From assembly GCA_004431415.1 (NCBI GenBank), contig QPMI01000504.1, forward strand, positions 7,501 to 58,842: DNA of 51,342 nucleotides, written 5' to 3'. The DNA comes from Cyanophora paradoxa (Eukaryota > Glaucocystophyceae > Cyanophorales > Cyanophoraceae). This document shows, piece by piece, positions 36,517-45,856 of the stretch; within the stretch, counting starts at the first letter, position 1, and each line of letters starts with the position of its first letter. The notes beneath the pieces were generated by a model. The model was given only the letters and a program-made list of their open reading frames with translations. It ran no database searches and had not been told where the DNA came from. The position numbers and the translations under genes are program-made.

Positions 36517-37152
36517 ATGGACCTACAACAGGGGAGCGCGGCGTGGCACGCTGCGCGCCGCGAAAAGCTAACCGCCTCGAACTTTGCCGCCGCGTGCGGC
36601 ATCAACCCGTGGAAATCCAGGGCCCGCCTCTGGGCGGAGCTGAGCGGGATCGCGGAGGAAAACAACTTTGACAACCCTGCCCTAACCTACGGGCACGACT
36701 ACGAGCCCCTCGCGGTCTCTATCTACAAGGCACTGAACGATAACGTGGACATTCAACACACTGGACTGCACGAACACAAAGAAATGCCGTTCCTCGCCGG
36801 GAGCCCCGACGGACTGATAGGAAATGATAGGATTTTAGAGGTGAAATGCCCTTACAAGGGCGAACTTTACGATAGCGTTCCTACCTATTACATGACTCAA
36901 CTTCAGGGCCTGCTGGACATAACGGGCCGCGACTGGGCCGAACTTTTCTGTTTCACGCCTCTGCGCGTGCAAACGTGGTACGTCAGACGGGACGAGAGGT
37001 ACATCGAGCTCATGCGGCGGTGCTTACATCTATTTTGGATGCACGTGAAGGCTGGAACTCCGCCCGAGCCCTACAGCGATCGAATGAAGTCAGAGAACCT
37101 CAGCGAGGAGCAGGCGGCGCTGCGCGAGTTTAAGTCGTACGCCCTCCTCTAG
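36517..37152 (+). CDS. YqaJ-type (lambda-exonuclease family) viral nuclease
   Basis: A 5'-3' DNA exonuclease of the PD-(D/E)XK fold, used by viruses in recombination and replication. The 211-residue frame is intact from ATG 36517. Family motifs: GSAAWHAARREKLTASNFAA at the N-terminus, YGHDYEPLAVSIY, SPDGLIG (catalytic Asp) and ILEVKCPYKG (catalytic Glu-x-Lys), then YYMTQLQGLLDITGRDWAEL. Length is usual for stand-alone viral YqaJ. Start and neighbours: divergent from paralog B by 52 bp. Its last codons (TAC GCC CTC CTC TAG) form the first bases of an 89-bp tandem repeat. Confidence 0.9.
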   Translation: MDLQQGSAAWHAARREKLTASNFAAACGINPWKSRARLWAELSGIAEENNFDNPALTYGHDYEPLAVSIYKALNDNVDIQHTGLHEHKEMPFLAGSPDGLIGNDRILEVKCPYKGELYDSVPTYYMTQLQGLLDITGRDWAELFCFTPLRVQTWYVRRDERYIELMRRCLHLFWMHVKAGTPPEPYSDRMKSENLSEEQAALREFKSYALL

Positions 37153-37490
37153 TGTCCCGACCCTCTCAGATATTAATTTAAAGATCTGGGAGGGTCGGGA
37201 CACGTCTCTTGGTCAGACTACTTATGTACGCCCTCCTCTAGTGTCTCGACCCTCTCAGATATTAATTTAAAGATCTGGGAGGGTCGGGACACGTCTCTTG
37301 GTCAGACTACTTATGTACGCCCTCCTCTAGTGTCTCGACCCTCTCAGATATTAATTTAAAGATCTGGGAGGGTCGGGACACGTCTCTTGGTCAGACTACT
37401 TATGTACGCCCTCCCTCCTCTAGTGTCCGGACCTTTCCAATAATCTATAAAGAAAGTAGGGAGGGTCCGGACACGTCTCTTGGTCGGACT
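37138..37490. repeat. 89-bp tandem array (4 units), each with a 50-bp palindrome
   Basis: Units begin at 37,138, 37,227, 37,316 and 37,405. Each starts with the end of the YqaJ gene (TACGCCCTCCTCTAG) and contains a palindrome of exactly 50 bp (37,153-37,202; 37,242-37,291; 37,331-37,380; 37,424-37,473): left arm TGTCCCGACCCTC, AT-rich core ATTAATTTAAA, right arm GAGGGTCGGGACA. Units 1-3 are nearly identical. Unit 4 has diverged, but its arms changed together (TGTCCGGACC / GGTCCGGACA). The remaining spacer carries CGTCTCTTGGTC. Candidate replication origin or bidirectional terminator. Confidence 0.9.
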
Positions 37491-37768
37491 CACCGTAGCT
37501 TGGTGTAGCTCAGGCCCAGGCGGGGAAGGCGAGTCTGCAATGAATCAGACCCCACAGGATTTGGTTGAGCTGCTCTTTGCAGGGGGCAGGAAGGCGGCCG
37601 CAGAGGGCTAGGGAGACTAGATCTAATTAGTAATCCCACACCGCGCATGTGCAAGCGACAGAGAACGAAGTGAGTAAATGCAGATCGATGATACGGCAAT
37701 CATGAGTTGTTCAGAAAAGGTCGGGACACATAGAGAGTGCATGCCCTCACTCTCGTCCGCCCTCGCAA

Positions 37769-37818
37769 TGTCCCGACCCTCCCAGATCTTTAAATTAATA
37801 TCTCAAAAGGTCGAGACA
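37769..37818. repeat. 50-bp palindrome, copy 5 (inverted)
   Basis: TGTCCCGACCCTCCCAGATC, core TTTAAATTAAT and right arm AGGTCGAGACA; the same 50-bp length as the array copies, in reverse orientation. A lone half-site (GGTCGGGACA) lies at 37,719-37,728. It sits between the YqaJ gene and the 3' end of the helicase gene. The non-palindromic DNA between 37,490 and 37,919 has no gene I can support. Confidence 0.85.
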
Positions 37819-37919
37819 TTCATTGATCATATGCATGACGTCACTTGAATTCGCACGTTCGTATTTACACACTGGCACGCGCATCCCGTTCGCGAAGTCC
37901 ACACTGTGACATCCGACAA

Positions 37920-40900
37920 TCACACGCGCCTGTGAATGAGAGCATAGCAGTCGGAGAAAACGTTGTAAACCTCTGGGAAGCTTGGCGCCATGCCTGCCCT
38001 TGCCTGCTTAGCCTGGCGCTCTACTGCGTCGTCGAGCATGTCTTCCTCCCACGTGATGTAGCGTCGCTTTCGGCTGCCCATTTGCCCTCCGTCCGCGTCG
38101 GAGAAAGCGCGTCTCACTCCGAGGTACTTCTCCAGCAGGTACTTGATGACTTGCCAAGACTGCTGCGAGAGCCGCTTCTTCTCACCGTCCGCTGCATCGA
38201 AGCGGGGCGCGCGCTCGTCCAGACTCTGCAGAGCCGCGTACGCCTCCCGACCCTCCGGCGACGCCAGGGCCGCGTAGGCTTCGTCCGACCACAGAGCACG
38301 CCCCGCGAGCTTTCCATACCCCGCCAGCCGAAGAGTTTCTTGAACAGCGCGACGACCTTCGATACCTTGAGGCGCTCAGCAGTAGGCACGATCTCGGCAA
38401 CGTCCGCGCCATGCTTCAGCACCAGCGTGACCACGGCAGTGAGCGGGATGGAGTAGAACGAATCCCACATCCAGGCGACGTCTCCTTCGGTCAGCTCGCT
38501 CGGATCCTTGGCCAGGAACGCGGCGATCGACGTGCGAGCAAGCGAAGCAACCTTCTCGATGTCCAGCTTAGCGAGAGACTCGCGGGACTGCCTCCAGGCC
38601 AGCACCGTGCTCCACAGATCGACGGGCTCCAGCGCGCCCGCCTCCAGCACGCTCCTGATCTCGCGCAGCCGCTGCTCCTTCTCCTGCTTCGGTCCGCTCG
38701 GGTTTTGATCCTCCGTGACTTGCACGTTCATCAGCGCGCAGGTCGACATCAGCCGCAGGCGCGCTGCCACTGCGAGGCGCCGAGTGGGCATGCCGGCGCG
38801 GCGGCTCCCGCGGTGGCTAGCCTTCAGGTCCAGGTAGCGCTGCATGTCGTCCGAGCTCTCGTCGTCGTCGCTCTCACGCCAGTGCGCAGCCGCCGCGCCG
38901 ACCGCAACCGAGGGCGTCCGGTTCTTGCGCACGGCGACGAGCAGGTGCTCTCCGTCGGGCGTGCTGCGTTTGCGCAGCCTTCTGACTCGAAACAGCAGCT
39001 GCACGATGTCGTCCGCCTCCAGCTGCGCGGGCTCTGCCTGGAACACGCCGTAGACCTTGTCAAAGTGCGCGTCCGAAAAGTCCACGCCTGCCCGAGCGCG
39101 GAAGTTGCGATGAGCACGTCGCAGGCCTTGTACGCGCCCTCCTCAGACACATCGATCGACACGATGCGCACTGGGCCGTCGTTCGTGAAGCGCACGCTCT
39201 TCTCCTTGGCCTGCCCAACGATGAGCCCGATCGTGAACGGTGCGCCGCTGCCGTCCTCGGGCCCTGCCTCGAGCTGAGTCACGTACTGAGCGCCGCCCAG
39301 GCTGAGCTGCTCCAGCGCCTGCTTCGCAATCTTCTCCTGCATCTCGATCGCCTTGGCCGGCGTCTCTGCAATGATCATCGCCCGGCAGCGCCCCGGTCTG
39401 CACAGCGCCATGATGTCCGCCTCGACGTGCGCCGGGCTGTCTGACACGCGCATCTTCCAGTCGCAGGTGCGATGCGAGTTGTACAGGAGCCCCAGGCGCG
39501 CCCCGACCTCCTGCGCCGACTCTGCCAGGTACGCGAGATCGACCGACCGAACGAAGCCGTCCATCGCCACGATGCGCGATGCCTTCATCACGCCGCGCCA
39601 TAGGCCCACGCAGCGCGCGTTTCGAGGCACTGACCGCATACCTAGGTGCAGGCCGGTGGGCTCGAGGGTGCCGCTCGAGGTGAGGTGCTTCGTGAGGGAG
39701 GAGAGCTCGTCCAGCACGACCAGTAGCGGCGCCGTCGACCAGCCCTCCCAGTCCTCGAGCACCTTGTGCAGCGAGTCCCATGTGATGACGACGCACCTGC
39801 ACTCCTCATGGCGGAAGCCCCACTTGCCATGCGATCCCTTTGAGCTCTCCGGTGGCTTCTTGATGTCCATGTAAAGCACGGCGTCCTTTGACAACTCCGC
39901 AGCATCAATGCGACGCTTGAGGTCGCGGGAGAAGGCCCGGCGGCAAGTCACGAGGATCACTCGCCAGCCGCCTGCAAGGGCCGGGTCCAGGTACGCATCG
40001 ATCAGCGCCTGCGTCTTCCCCGTGTTGAGTCCCGAGCAGATGACGTCGACCTGCGGCTGAGCGGATCTCGGGTTCTGCTCCAGCGCCCCGAATGCGGAGG
40101 TAAGGATCTTGCACGAGAGGTGGCGTTCATCCACTGCATTGACGCAAGCCTCCAGGCCCGTCGACTCGAGCGCGATCAGGAGGGAGGGGAGGGCAATGTC
40201 GAAGGCGACAGGCTGCGAGGGATCGGTCACATAGCGGGTCTGTGCCACGCTGCCCGACTCCCCTCCGGTCCCCTCCCCCTCGAGCTCGACTTCAATACCG
40301 TGCGCCTGGATGGAGATTCGAGCCGCCGGCGCCCCCGGCTGACTCCCGCCCAGGACGAGGGTGATGGACCCGTCGGGCTCGACTCCAAGGTGCTGAACGC
40401 GGCGGGCGTCGTGCAGGCCAAGGTCCGCGCGCAGCTCTGCCCCCGCCTTCCAGATCTCGTCCCTCACCGCCTTGTTCTTGCGCAGGCGGTCCAGGAGCCG
40501 CTCCAAGGCCGGCAGGCTTGGGCTCGAATCCAGGAGAGCGCCCGGCTCCGGGATGGGCTTAGCGCGGGGCGCCGAGCTTCTGGATGGAGTGGGGAGGAGC
40601 TCCGCTCGCGGCCCGGGCGCCGGCCCCCGCAGAACGTAGCCCCCGGTGCCATCCACACCGAGCTCCAGGCCGCTCGAGCTCCCAAAGAACCATGCCATGA
40701 GATCGCAAGCCTCCGGGCTCTGTAGGACGTAGGCAGCCTTGAATCCATTATCCAAGGGGCGAGAGAAAGTGAAGCCTCCGAACTTGGTTGCAAAGGCGCA
40801 GGCTGCCGCAGTGCTCGTCTCATCCTCGGCACCCGAGAAGTGGCTGGGGGTGATGCAGGGCGGGTGGAAGACGCAGAAAGCCGTCCCCAGGGTCGGGCTG

Positions 40901-41040
40901 CAGGCCTTCTGGACTTCGACGAGAGGGAATCGAACGAAAAAGCTGCACTCCTGCTCGCTCAGATCTATCTGCTGTACCCCGGGCCCGGGCATACGGGCCA
41001 GGAAGGCGTCGACGTCGAGAGACACGCGTCCGGTTGCCAT
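37920..41040 (-). CDS. UL9-like origin-binding helicase (two frameshifts)
   Basis: SF2-type helicase of the Herpes_ori_bp family, which opens viral origins. From ATG 41040 a frame runs intact to about 39,090. An N-terminal ~300-residue domain is unassigned. Helicase motifs: Walker A GLNTGKTQALI, motif Ia VTCRRAFSRDLKRR, CVVITWDSLHKVLEDW, Walker B LLVVLDELSSLTKHL. One frame change near 39,090 is followed by GVDFSDAHFDKVYGVF and VQLLFRVRRLRKRST (motifs V and VI). A second, near 38,320, is followed by LWSDEAYAALASPEGREAYA .. RRYITWEEDMLDDAVERQAK and a TGA at 37920-37922. Total about 1,040 residues, similar in size to viral origin-binding proteins. The arms of nearby palindromes are the likely binding sites; that is inference. 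Confidence 0.85.
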
Positions 41041-41130
41041 GGTCGTCTCTCTATAGCTAGGCTTGGAAAATTCTAGATCTACTAGGCTAGTCGACGTCTG
41101 TTGGCTAGCTATAGTCGACGTCTGGACTGC

Positions 41131-41180
41131 TGTCTCGACCTTCTGAGATATTAATTTAAAGATCTGGGAGGGTCGGGACA
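41131..41180. repeat. 50-bp palindrome, copy 6, upstream of the helicase gene
   Basis: TGTCTCGACCTTCTGAGATA, core TTAATTTAAAG, right arm GGGAGGGTCGGGACA. It lies 90 bp upstream of the helicase start and is followed by GGCTTTGGTCCGACC, similar to the spacer of the 37-kb array. Same 50-bp length as every other copy. Confidence 0.85.
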
Positions 41181-42362
41181 GGCTTTGGTCCGACCTTAAG
41201 CGCTCAACTAGACCCGGTTGACACCGTCTTGATCTCTCCTTCTTGGCGCAGCGGACGATGTGACGCGCAGACCGTCGGCCCGGCGGACGGGGAGGCGCGC
41301 GCGTAGAACTTCGGAAGCGCTAGCCCCTTGCTTGACCGAAGCTTAGAAAGTTTTGAGCGCACGCGAATGCGACACGTGTAGAGAGAAGGCAGAGCGCGCC
41401 GGAGCTAGCTTGCGCGGCCGAGCGCTCGACCGCCTTTGCTCCTAAGCTCAGAAAGTTTTGGGCTCACGCGGTTGCTCCACGTGTTTCGACTCAAAACACA
41501 GTACCCCAACCCGAAAAAAAGCGCCCGGGCAGCGCATCTCGCAGCGCCCGGGCCCAGCGCTCCTTGCAGCACTTGCCAGAGGCACTAGCTTGCATTCCGC
41601 TCAGCCCGGAGAGCCGCCGCCTCGCTCCTTTCGATTCGGAGGTGCGCCTCACTTCGCAACCTCTTTCTCCGCACCACGGCTAGCTCCGGACCTCAGATTT
41701 TGGGCGCTGGAAAGCTCTCTCGACGCCGCACTCACGCCGCCACGCGCAGGGTCGCTCGCGCCGGCCGCGGACCTTCGAAAGCTCGATGGCGCCCGAGCCG
41801 GAGCACTCCGCCGCATCCCGCAGGTGCCAGCTCGCTCTCTTGCCGCTCTATCCCTTGCATTTAGCACCTAGAACATGTCCCGCAACCTCGCGCTCGATTC
41901 GCCCGCGTCCGCTGACATTTGGTCTCTGAGCAGGTGCCGAGATTGGCCGCCGCGCCTTCCGCAACTCGAGCCGACGTTCGCGGCGACTTGCGCACGCTTC
42001 TAGATCTCGTTCTCAAGCCCGCGCATCGATTCGGCGGCTCCGGCTCGCCTCCCCGCGCCTCCAGCCCCGCGCCCCACACCCGTTCTTGTCCTAGCTAAGC
42101 CCTCCCTTGTCCGCAGCCAGTCGCGGGCTACGCGCATCGCGGATAGCATCAGTGGAGCTACGTTTCAGCGCTGGACGCAGGCCCGCCCGCCCAATCCTCC
42201 CACCTCCCGCTCGCAGCACGCTCACTGGGCCGCAGGCAGCTTCGCGGGGAGCCGCTGGATTCGAAGCCGCGCACCTTCCCCGCCCGTCCCGACGTCGTAC
42301 GCGCTAACGTCGCCCGCGCCGCAGGTGGCCGCCAGGCCTCCTGCATCCAGTCCTTCGAGCCG
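41181..42362. other. Viral intergenic / 5' region with a direct repeat
   Basis: Between divergent transcription units. A ~40-bp direct repeat (AAGCT-AGAAAGTTTTG-GC-CACGCG..CACGTG) occurs at about 41,339-41,381 and 41,444-41,483. The rest is GC-rich; several open frames exist (for example 41,458-41,871) but none looks conserved. A frame in phase with the next gene is open from 42,147. Confidence 0.55.
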
Positions 42363-43555
42363 GTGTGGCTGCGGGCGAAGCGCCTCGCCTTCTGGCAGGA
42401 GACGGCCTCCTGCACCCTCACCCGCTTCGTCATCACCCACTGCGTCGTCGACCCCACCACCTACCTCGTCGGCTCGGAGACGGAGGGCGGCATGACGAGC
42501 GTGGCGGGCATCTGCGAGTACATCTCGCGCACGGAGGGCCCGGACGCCGCCGCCGCCGTCGCCGCCGACGTCGAGAACGGCGAGCTGGACGAGACCATCG
42601 CCGCCTTCGGCCCCAGGTGCCGCCTCTTCTCCTACAGGGCCGGCGGCATCTGGCAGACCTACATCCGCGGCATCGTCCCCAAGGCCCCCCTCTCCCTCGG
42701 CGAGAGCCAGCCGGCGCTGCAGGCCATCCAGTTCTTCGAGCCGGCGGACCCGGAGAACGGCCCCTTCCCCGTCAAGGCCTCGATCCGCGGCAGGGGCAAG
42801 CGCACCCGCAACTCGGCCCCCGCCTTCGTCCCGCCCCCGCCGCCCTCCTCCTCGCACGGCCAGCAGCACGCCGGCCAGCAGCACGCCGGCCAGCAGCGCA
42901 TCGACGAGATGCTGCCGCGCCAGGTCCGGCCCCGCGTACCCCCCGCCTTCCCTGTACCCCCCCTCCCCTCGCCCCCCTCCTGATCCAAGGGCAGGGTACC
43001 CCGGCGAACGGCGGCGCGGGCCCGAGCGGCTACGGGAGCTCGGCCCCCTCCGACGGCGCCGGCCCCAGCCCCGTCCCCTTCTCCCTCGCCGACCGCAGCC
43101 CCGTCCCCGCCGCCTTCGCCGCCGCTCCCGACCCGGACGCGTTCATCCCCGGCCCCGGCGCCATCCTCAGCGCGATCATGGGCTTCGGGGCCCAGCAGGG
43201 GGCCGAGCGGCGGGCGCTGGCGGCGCGCCAGGCGCGCGAGGCGGAGGAGCGGCGCCAGGCCCTCTGGGCCCAGCGCCTCCAGCGCACCCTCGCCTTCCGC
43301 GCCGAGCTGGAGGCGGGATTCCGCGCCCGCCAGATCTCCGGTGCGGAGGCCTCGGAGACTTGGCGGGCGTTCGAGGCGGAGACGGCGGGGCTGGCGAAGA
43401 CCCTCGCCCAGCCCTACCGGCGCGTGGCCGTCCCGCAGTCCTACGCGCGGCGGGCGACGCTGGAGGCCTCGCGGGCGGAGATCGACGCGGCGGAGGAGCA
43501 GGCGGAGCGCGAGGAGGCCGAGGACAACGCGCGCTTCCGGCACCTCCACCACTGA
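42363..43555 (+). CDS. Viral unknown protein, split by one frame change
   Basis: First part (to 42,983): FWQETASCTLTRFVITHCVV, YLVGSETEGGMTSVAGICEY, FGPRCRLFSYRAGGIWQTYI, then a Pro-rich stretch and the repeat HAGQQHAGQQ. In a C-run around 42,950-42,985 the frame shifts and continues with GPSGYGSSAP, a Gly/Pro segment and an Ala/Arg/Glu-rich helical end (RQAREAEERRQALWAQRLQR .. DAAEEQAEREEAEDNARFRH) and TGA at 43,553-43,555. No ATG begins the first frame; it is open from 42,147, so the start is unknown (42,363 is only a GTG). Family not recognised; possibly a virion or DNA-associated protein. Confidence 0.5.
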
Positions 43556-43603
43556 GGCCTCGAGGCGGTATTTTTTCTCAACCCCTTCCAATTCGGTCTC
43601 GCG

Positions 43604-43795
43604 ATGGCCCTCGCTGACAGCTATCCCCCGCATTACTCGCTAGGAGCCCTCGCCGCGACCCTCACCTGGCTCCTCGGCGGCACGCCCACGGCCTCGGCCG
43701 TCATCGGCGTGGGCTTCGGCTACGCCGCCAAGACCCTCTACGCCCCCGGCTCCGTCTCGATGGCGACGGCCGGCATGCGCCCCGCCGGGCGTTAA
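43604..43795 (+). CDS. Small viral membrane protein (63 aa)
   Basis: Starts MALADSYPPHYSLGALAATL, has one or two weak hydrophobic stretches (LGALAATLTWLLGG; ASAVIGVGFGYAAKTLYAPG) and ends with a basic PAGR tail. Intact frame, 48 bp after the previous stop and 107 bp before the next start. No family recognised. Confidence 0.55.
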   Translation: MALADSYPPHYSLGALAATLTWLLGGTPTASAVIGVGFGYAAKTLYAPGSVSMATAGMRPAGR

Positions 43796-43902
43796 CTCTC
43801 CCTTTTCAAAGTTCCATTCCCCCCTTTCCCTTTTCAAAGTTGCGACGTCCTTTTGAGTCCGTTGGCATTTAAATTTTCTTCATCGTCTGTACACGTCTAA
43901 AC

Positions 43903-44400
43903 ATGCCCAACGCCGTAGAGAAGCTGTTGTGTACGGTGTTCAAATCGGACTCGCGCTGCAGCAAGATCGGCGAGGCTGCCAAGGGCGGGGGCGGGGCGAA
44001 GGCCGGCGGCGGGGCGGAGGGGCCTAAGATAAGGGGCGCGGACCCGGCGCCGCCGGCGCTAAAGTCGATTAAGGCTGCGGGCAAGGGCCGCGGCGTCGGG
44101 CCCCTGCCCCTCGTGGCGATCGCCCCGGGCCAGCGCGAGGCGGCGCACGCGGCGACGGCGGCGCTGGCCTCGCAGCAGCAGAGGGAGGGGGCGCCGCGCC
44201 TGAGCGCCGGCCTCTGGTCGCAGCCTGCGCCCGCGCGCGAGTACGGCGTCAGCGCTTACTTCGACGGCGCGAACGAGCTGAGCCGCCAGGAGATCTGGGC
44301 CTGGGAGGCGCGGCGCGCGGTCGACGGGCACCTGCCGTTGCTCGTGGCGCTCGGCGGCTCGCTCCTCATGGTCTGGTACCTGCGCGGCTTCGCGATTTAG
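43903..44400 (+). CDS. Viral protein with C-terminal membrane helix (165 aa)
   Basis: Starts MPNAVEKLLCTVFKSDSRCS, then a Gly/Ala/Lys-rich basic middle (IKAAGKGRGVG), then SAYFDGANELSRQEIWAWEA and a C-terminal helix LPLLVALGGSLLMVWYLRGF. Such tail-anchored basic proteins are common among small virion membrane or core proteins, but no homolog is recognised. Confidence 0.6.
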   Translation: MPNAVEKLLCTVFKSDSRCSKIGEAAKGGGGAKAGGGAEGPKIRGADPAPPALKSIKAAGKGRGVGPLPLVAIAPGQREAAHAATAALASQQQREGAPRLSAGLWSQPAPAREYGVSAYFDGANELSRQEIWAWEARRAVDGHLPLLVALGGSLLMVWYLRGFAI

Positions 44401-44429
44401 ATAGATTTTCGAAGCGCTAGCTAGTAGAG

Positions 44430-44756
44430 ATGAGCTGGCTCGACGCGCTGCTCACCAAGACCTTTGGGCCCAAGGGCGCGCCGCGGCTGCAGTTCGGTGA
44501 GCTCAACGCCGCGATCGGCGCCACAGTCGAGATGAAGAACCGCGAGAACGTGCTGCGCGGCGACGGAGGCGCGTGGGCGGACATTGCGGCGGGCGCGCTG
44601 GGCTCCGCACTCACCGCACCGGGCAAGGCGGGCCGCGCGCTCACGGACGTGGCCGAGCGCTTCTGGCACTGGCTCAAGGTTGCCGTGGTCATCGCCGCAG
44701 CGGTTGTGGCGGGTCTCCTGGTGCTCGAGGCTCGCGCGCTATTTTCTAAACGCTAG
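44430..44756 (+). CDS. Viral protein with C-terminal membrane helix (108 aa)
   Basis: MSWLDALLTKTFGPKGAPRL, an Ala/Gly-rich middle, then VAVVIAAAVVAGLLVLEARA and a short basic end FSKR. Thirty bp after the preceding gene and 17 bp before the next, same strand, so probably one transcription unit. Family not recognised. Confidence 0.6.
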   Translation: MSWLDALLTKTFGPKGAPRLQFGELNAAIGATVEMKNRENVLRGDGGAWADIAAGALGSALTAPGKAGRALTDVAERFWHWLKVAVVIAAAVVAGLLVLEARALFSKR

Positions 44757-44772
44757 GTAAAGCGAGCGAACC

Positions 44773-45177
44773 ATGCCCCGCGGCGGCTCTTCCCCCCGTG
44801 TCTCCTTCGCTGAGAACGAAGTCGCCGCTACCCCCCTGGAGCCCGGCGTCAAGCTGGAGCGCGCGAACGCAGTCTCCGTCAAGAAGGCCAAGCGCGCGCT
44901 GGTTCTAGAAGTCCCCAAGACCGCCTCGCAGTTCCTTCCCACGTCCGAGTACGACGGCACGGAAGATACGGAGAAGGTTGCATTCAACAAGCGCAAGACG
45001 TACAAGGCGATACGCGAGGGCCAGCTGCTGCCCACGGACGCGGTTCCCGGGCTGCCGGGCACCACGGCCGGCGAGCTGCTCGTGCGCAACCTGCGCCTGC
45101 AGTACGTCTCCCGCCTCCGCCGCTCCAAGGCCAAGAAGGCGCGCCTGGACTCGGGCGATAGCAGCTCTAGCTCGTAG
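44773..45177 (+). CDS. Small basic viral protein with serine tail (134 aa)
   Basis: MPRGGSSPRVSFAENEVAAT, Lys/Arg-rich middle (KKAKRALVLEVPKTASQFLP; NKRKTYKAIREGQLLPTDAV), VSRLRRSKAKKARLDSGD and a final Ser run. It resembles nucleic-acid-binding core or scaffold proteins by composition only; the RLRRSKAKKAR block could act as a nuclear localisation signal. Confidence 0.6.
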   Translation: MPRGGSSPRVSFAENEVAATPLEPGVKLERANAVSVKKAKRALVLEVPKTASQFLPTSEYDGTEDTEKVAFNKRKTYKAIREGQLLPTDAVPGLPGTTAGELLVRNLRLQYVSRLRRSKAKKARLDSGDSSSSS

Positions 45178-45193
45178 GGCTCTGTACTCAATA

Positions 45194-45478
45194 CTACCAG
45201 TTCCTGTTCCTATCCCAGAGCACGACTCGGGTAAAGGGCACGGTCATAGCGAACATGAACTCGGCAAACTTGGAGAAGTTCATGAGGGTCCCTAGGCGCG
45301 GGTCCTCCCAGTAGATAGCTTCGCGCAGGGACTCGTAGATGCGCATGAGGGAGCGCTCGTTCTCGGTCGCGAAGGCGTCGGAGGGCTCGTCGGGATCCGG
45401 ATCCGAGAGCTCCGAGTACTCGTCCGAGCTGCCAGCGCTCTCGACGCCTGCGGCCGGGTCGGGCGAGGGGTCAGCCAT
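45194..45478 (-). CDS. Small acidic viral protein (94 aa)
   Basis: MADPSPDPAAGVESAGSSDE and a DPDPDEPSD stretch, then RSLMRIYESLREAIYWEDPR and MNFSKFAEFMFAMTVPFTRV. Intact; convergent with the basic protein gene, whose stop lies 16 bp away, so 3' ends nearly touch. Family not recognised. Confidence 0.55.
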   Translation of the reverse strand: MADPSPDPAAGVESAGSSDEYSELSDPDPDEPSDAFATENERSLMRIYESLREAIYWEDPRLGTLMNFSKFAEFMFAMTVPFTRVVLWDRNRNW

Positions 45479-45504
45479 TCTTTGCTGGTAGAAGGGCTAG
45501 AAAA

Positions 45505-45846
45505 TCACGGGCGCCGGTACTCCATCGAGTCGCCGCGCCAGTACTTGTTGCCGGAGGCGAGCAGCTTCATCGGCTCGCCCGTCGAGTCGTGCGTCCAGGC
45601 CTCGCCCGTCCAGACGGCCGTGCCGCCGTCCTCTAGCTTGAGGCGGTGGCCCGCCTCGAGCCGATCGCCGTTGAGCATGCGGCCGGCCATGAGCGCCAGG
45701 TCCCACTCGGTGAGGCCGCGCTGCTCTTCGGGGGTGAGGCCGCGCTCGACGCGCTCGGGCTGGCGCGCCTCGCGCTCCATGCGGCTGAGGCCCACCAGGA
45801 AGAAGATCGGCAGCGCAAAGGCCATGAGATCTAGCAGGGCCTCCAT
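45505..45846 (-). CDS. Viral protein with N-terminal membrane helix (113 aa)
   Basis: MEALLDLMAFALPIFFLVGL (signal-anchor-like), then a charged domain with GLTPEEQRGLTEWDLALMAG, GDRLEAGHRLKLEDGGTAVW and YWRGDSMEYRRP. Intact and 26 bp upstream of the preceding gene on the same strand. Confidence 0.6.
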   Translation of the reverse strand: MEALLDLMAFALPIFFLVGLSRMEREARQPERVERGLTPEEQRGLTEWDLALMAGRMLNGDRLEAGHRLKLEDGGTAVWTGEAWTHDSTGEPMKLLASGNKYWRGDSMEYRRP

Positions 45847-45856
45847 TGGGCAAGAC

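Noticed and set aside
37138-37490. CRISPR array
   Set aside because: The 89-bp periodic units have nearly identical spacers and palindromic repeats; a eukaryotic or viral setting with no cas genes. A tandem duplication explains it.
38411-39277. Plus-strand 288-residue frame across the helicase gene
   Set aside because: It is the antisense of a clear helicase reading frame and has the His/Gln/Arg composition expected of a GC-rich shadow.
42365-43555. Long 396-residue frame opening at 42,365
   Set aside because: Its first ~200 residues are His/Pro/Arg-rich shadow of the better frame at 42,363; only its second half is protein-like, so I treat it as the continuation after a frame change.
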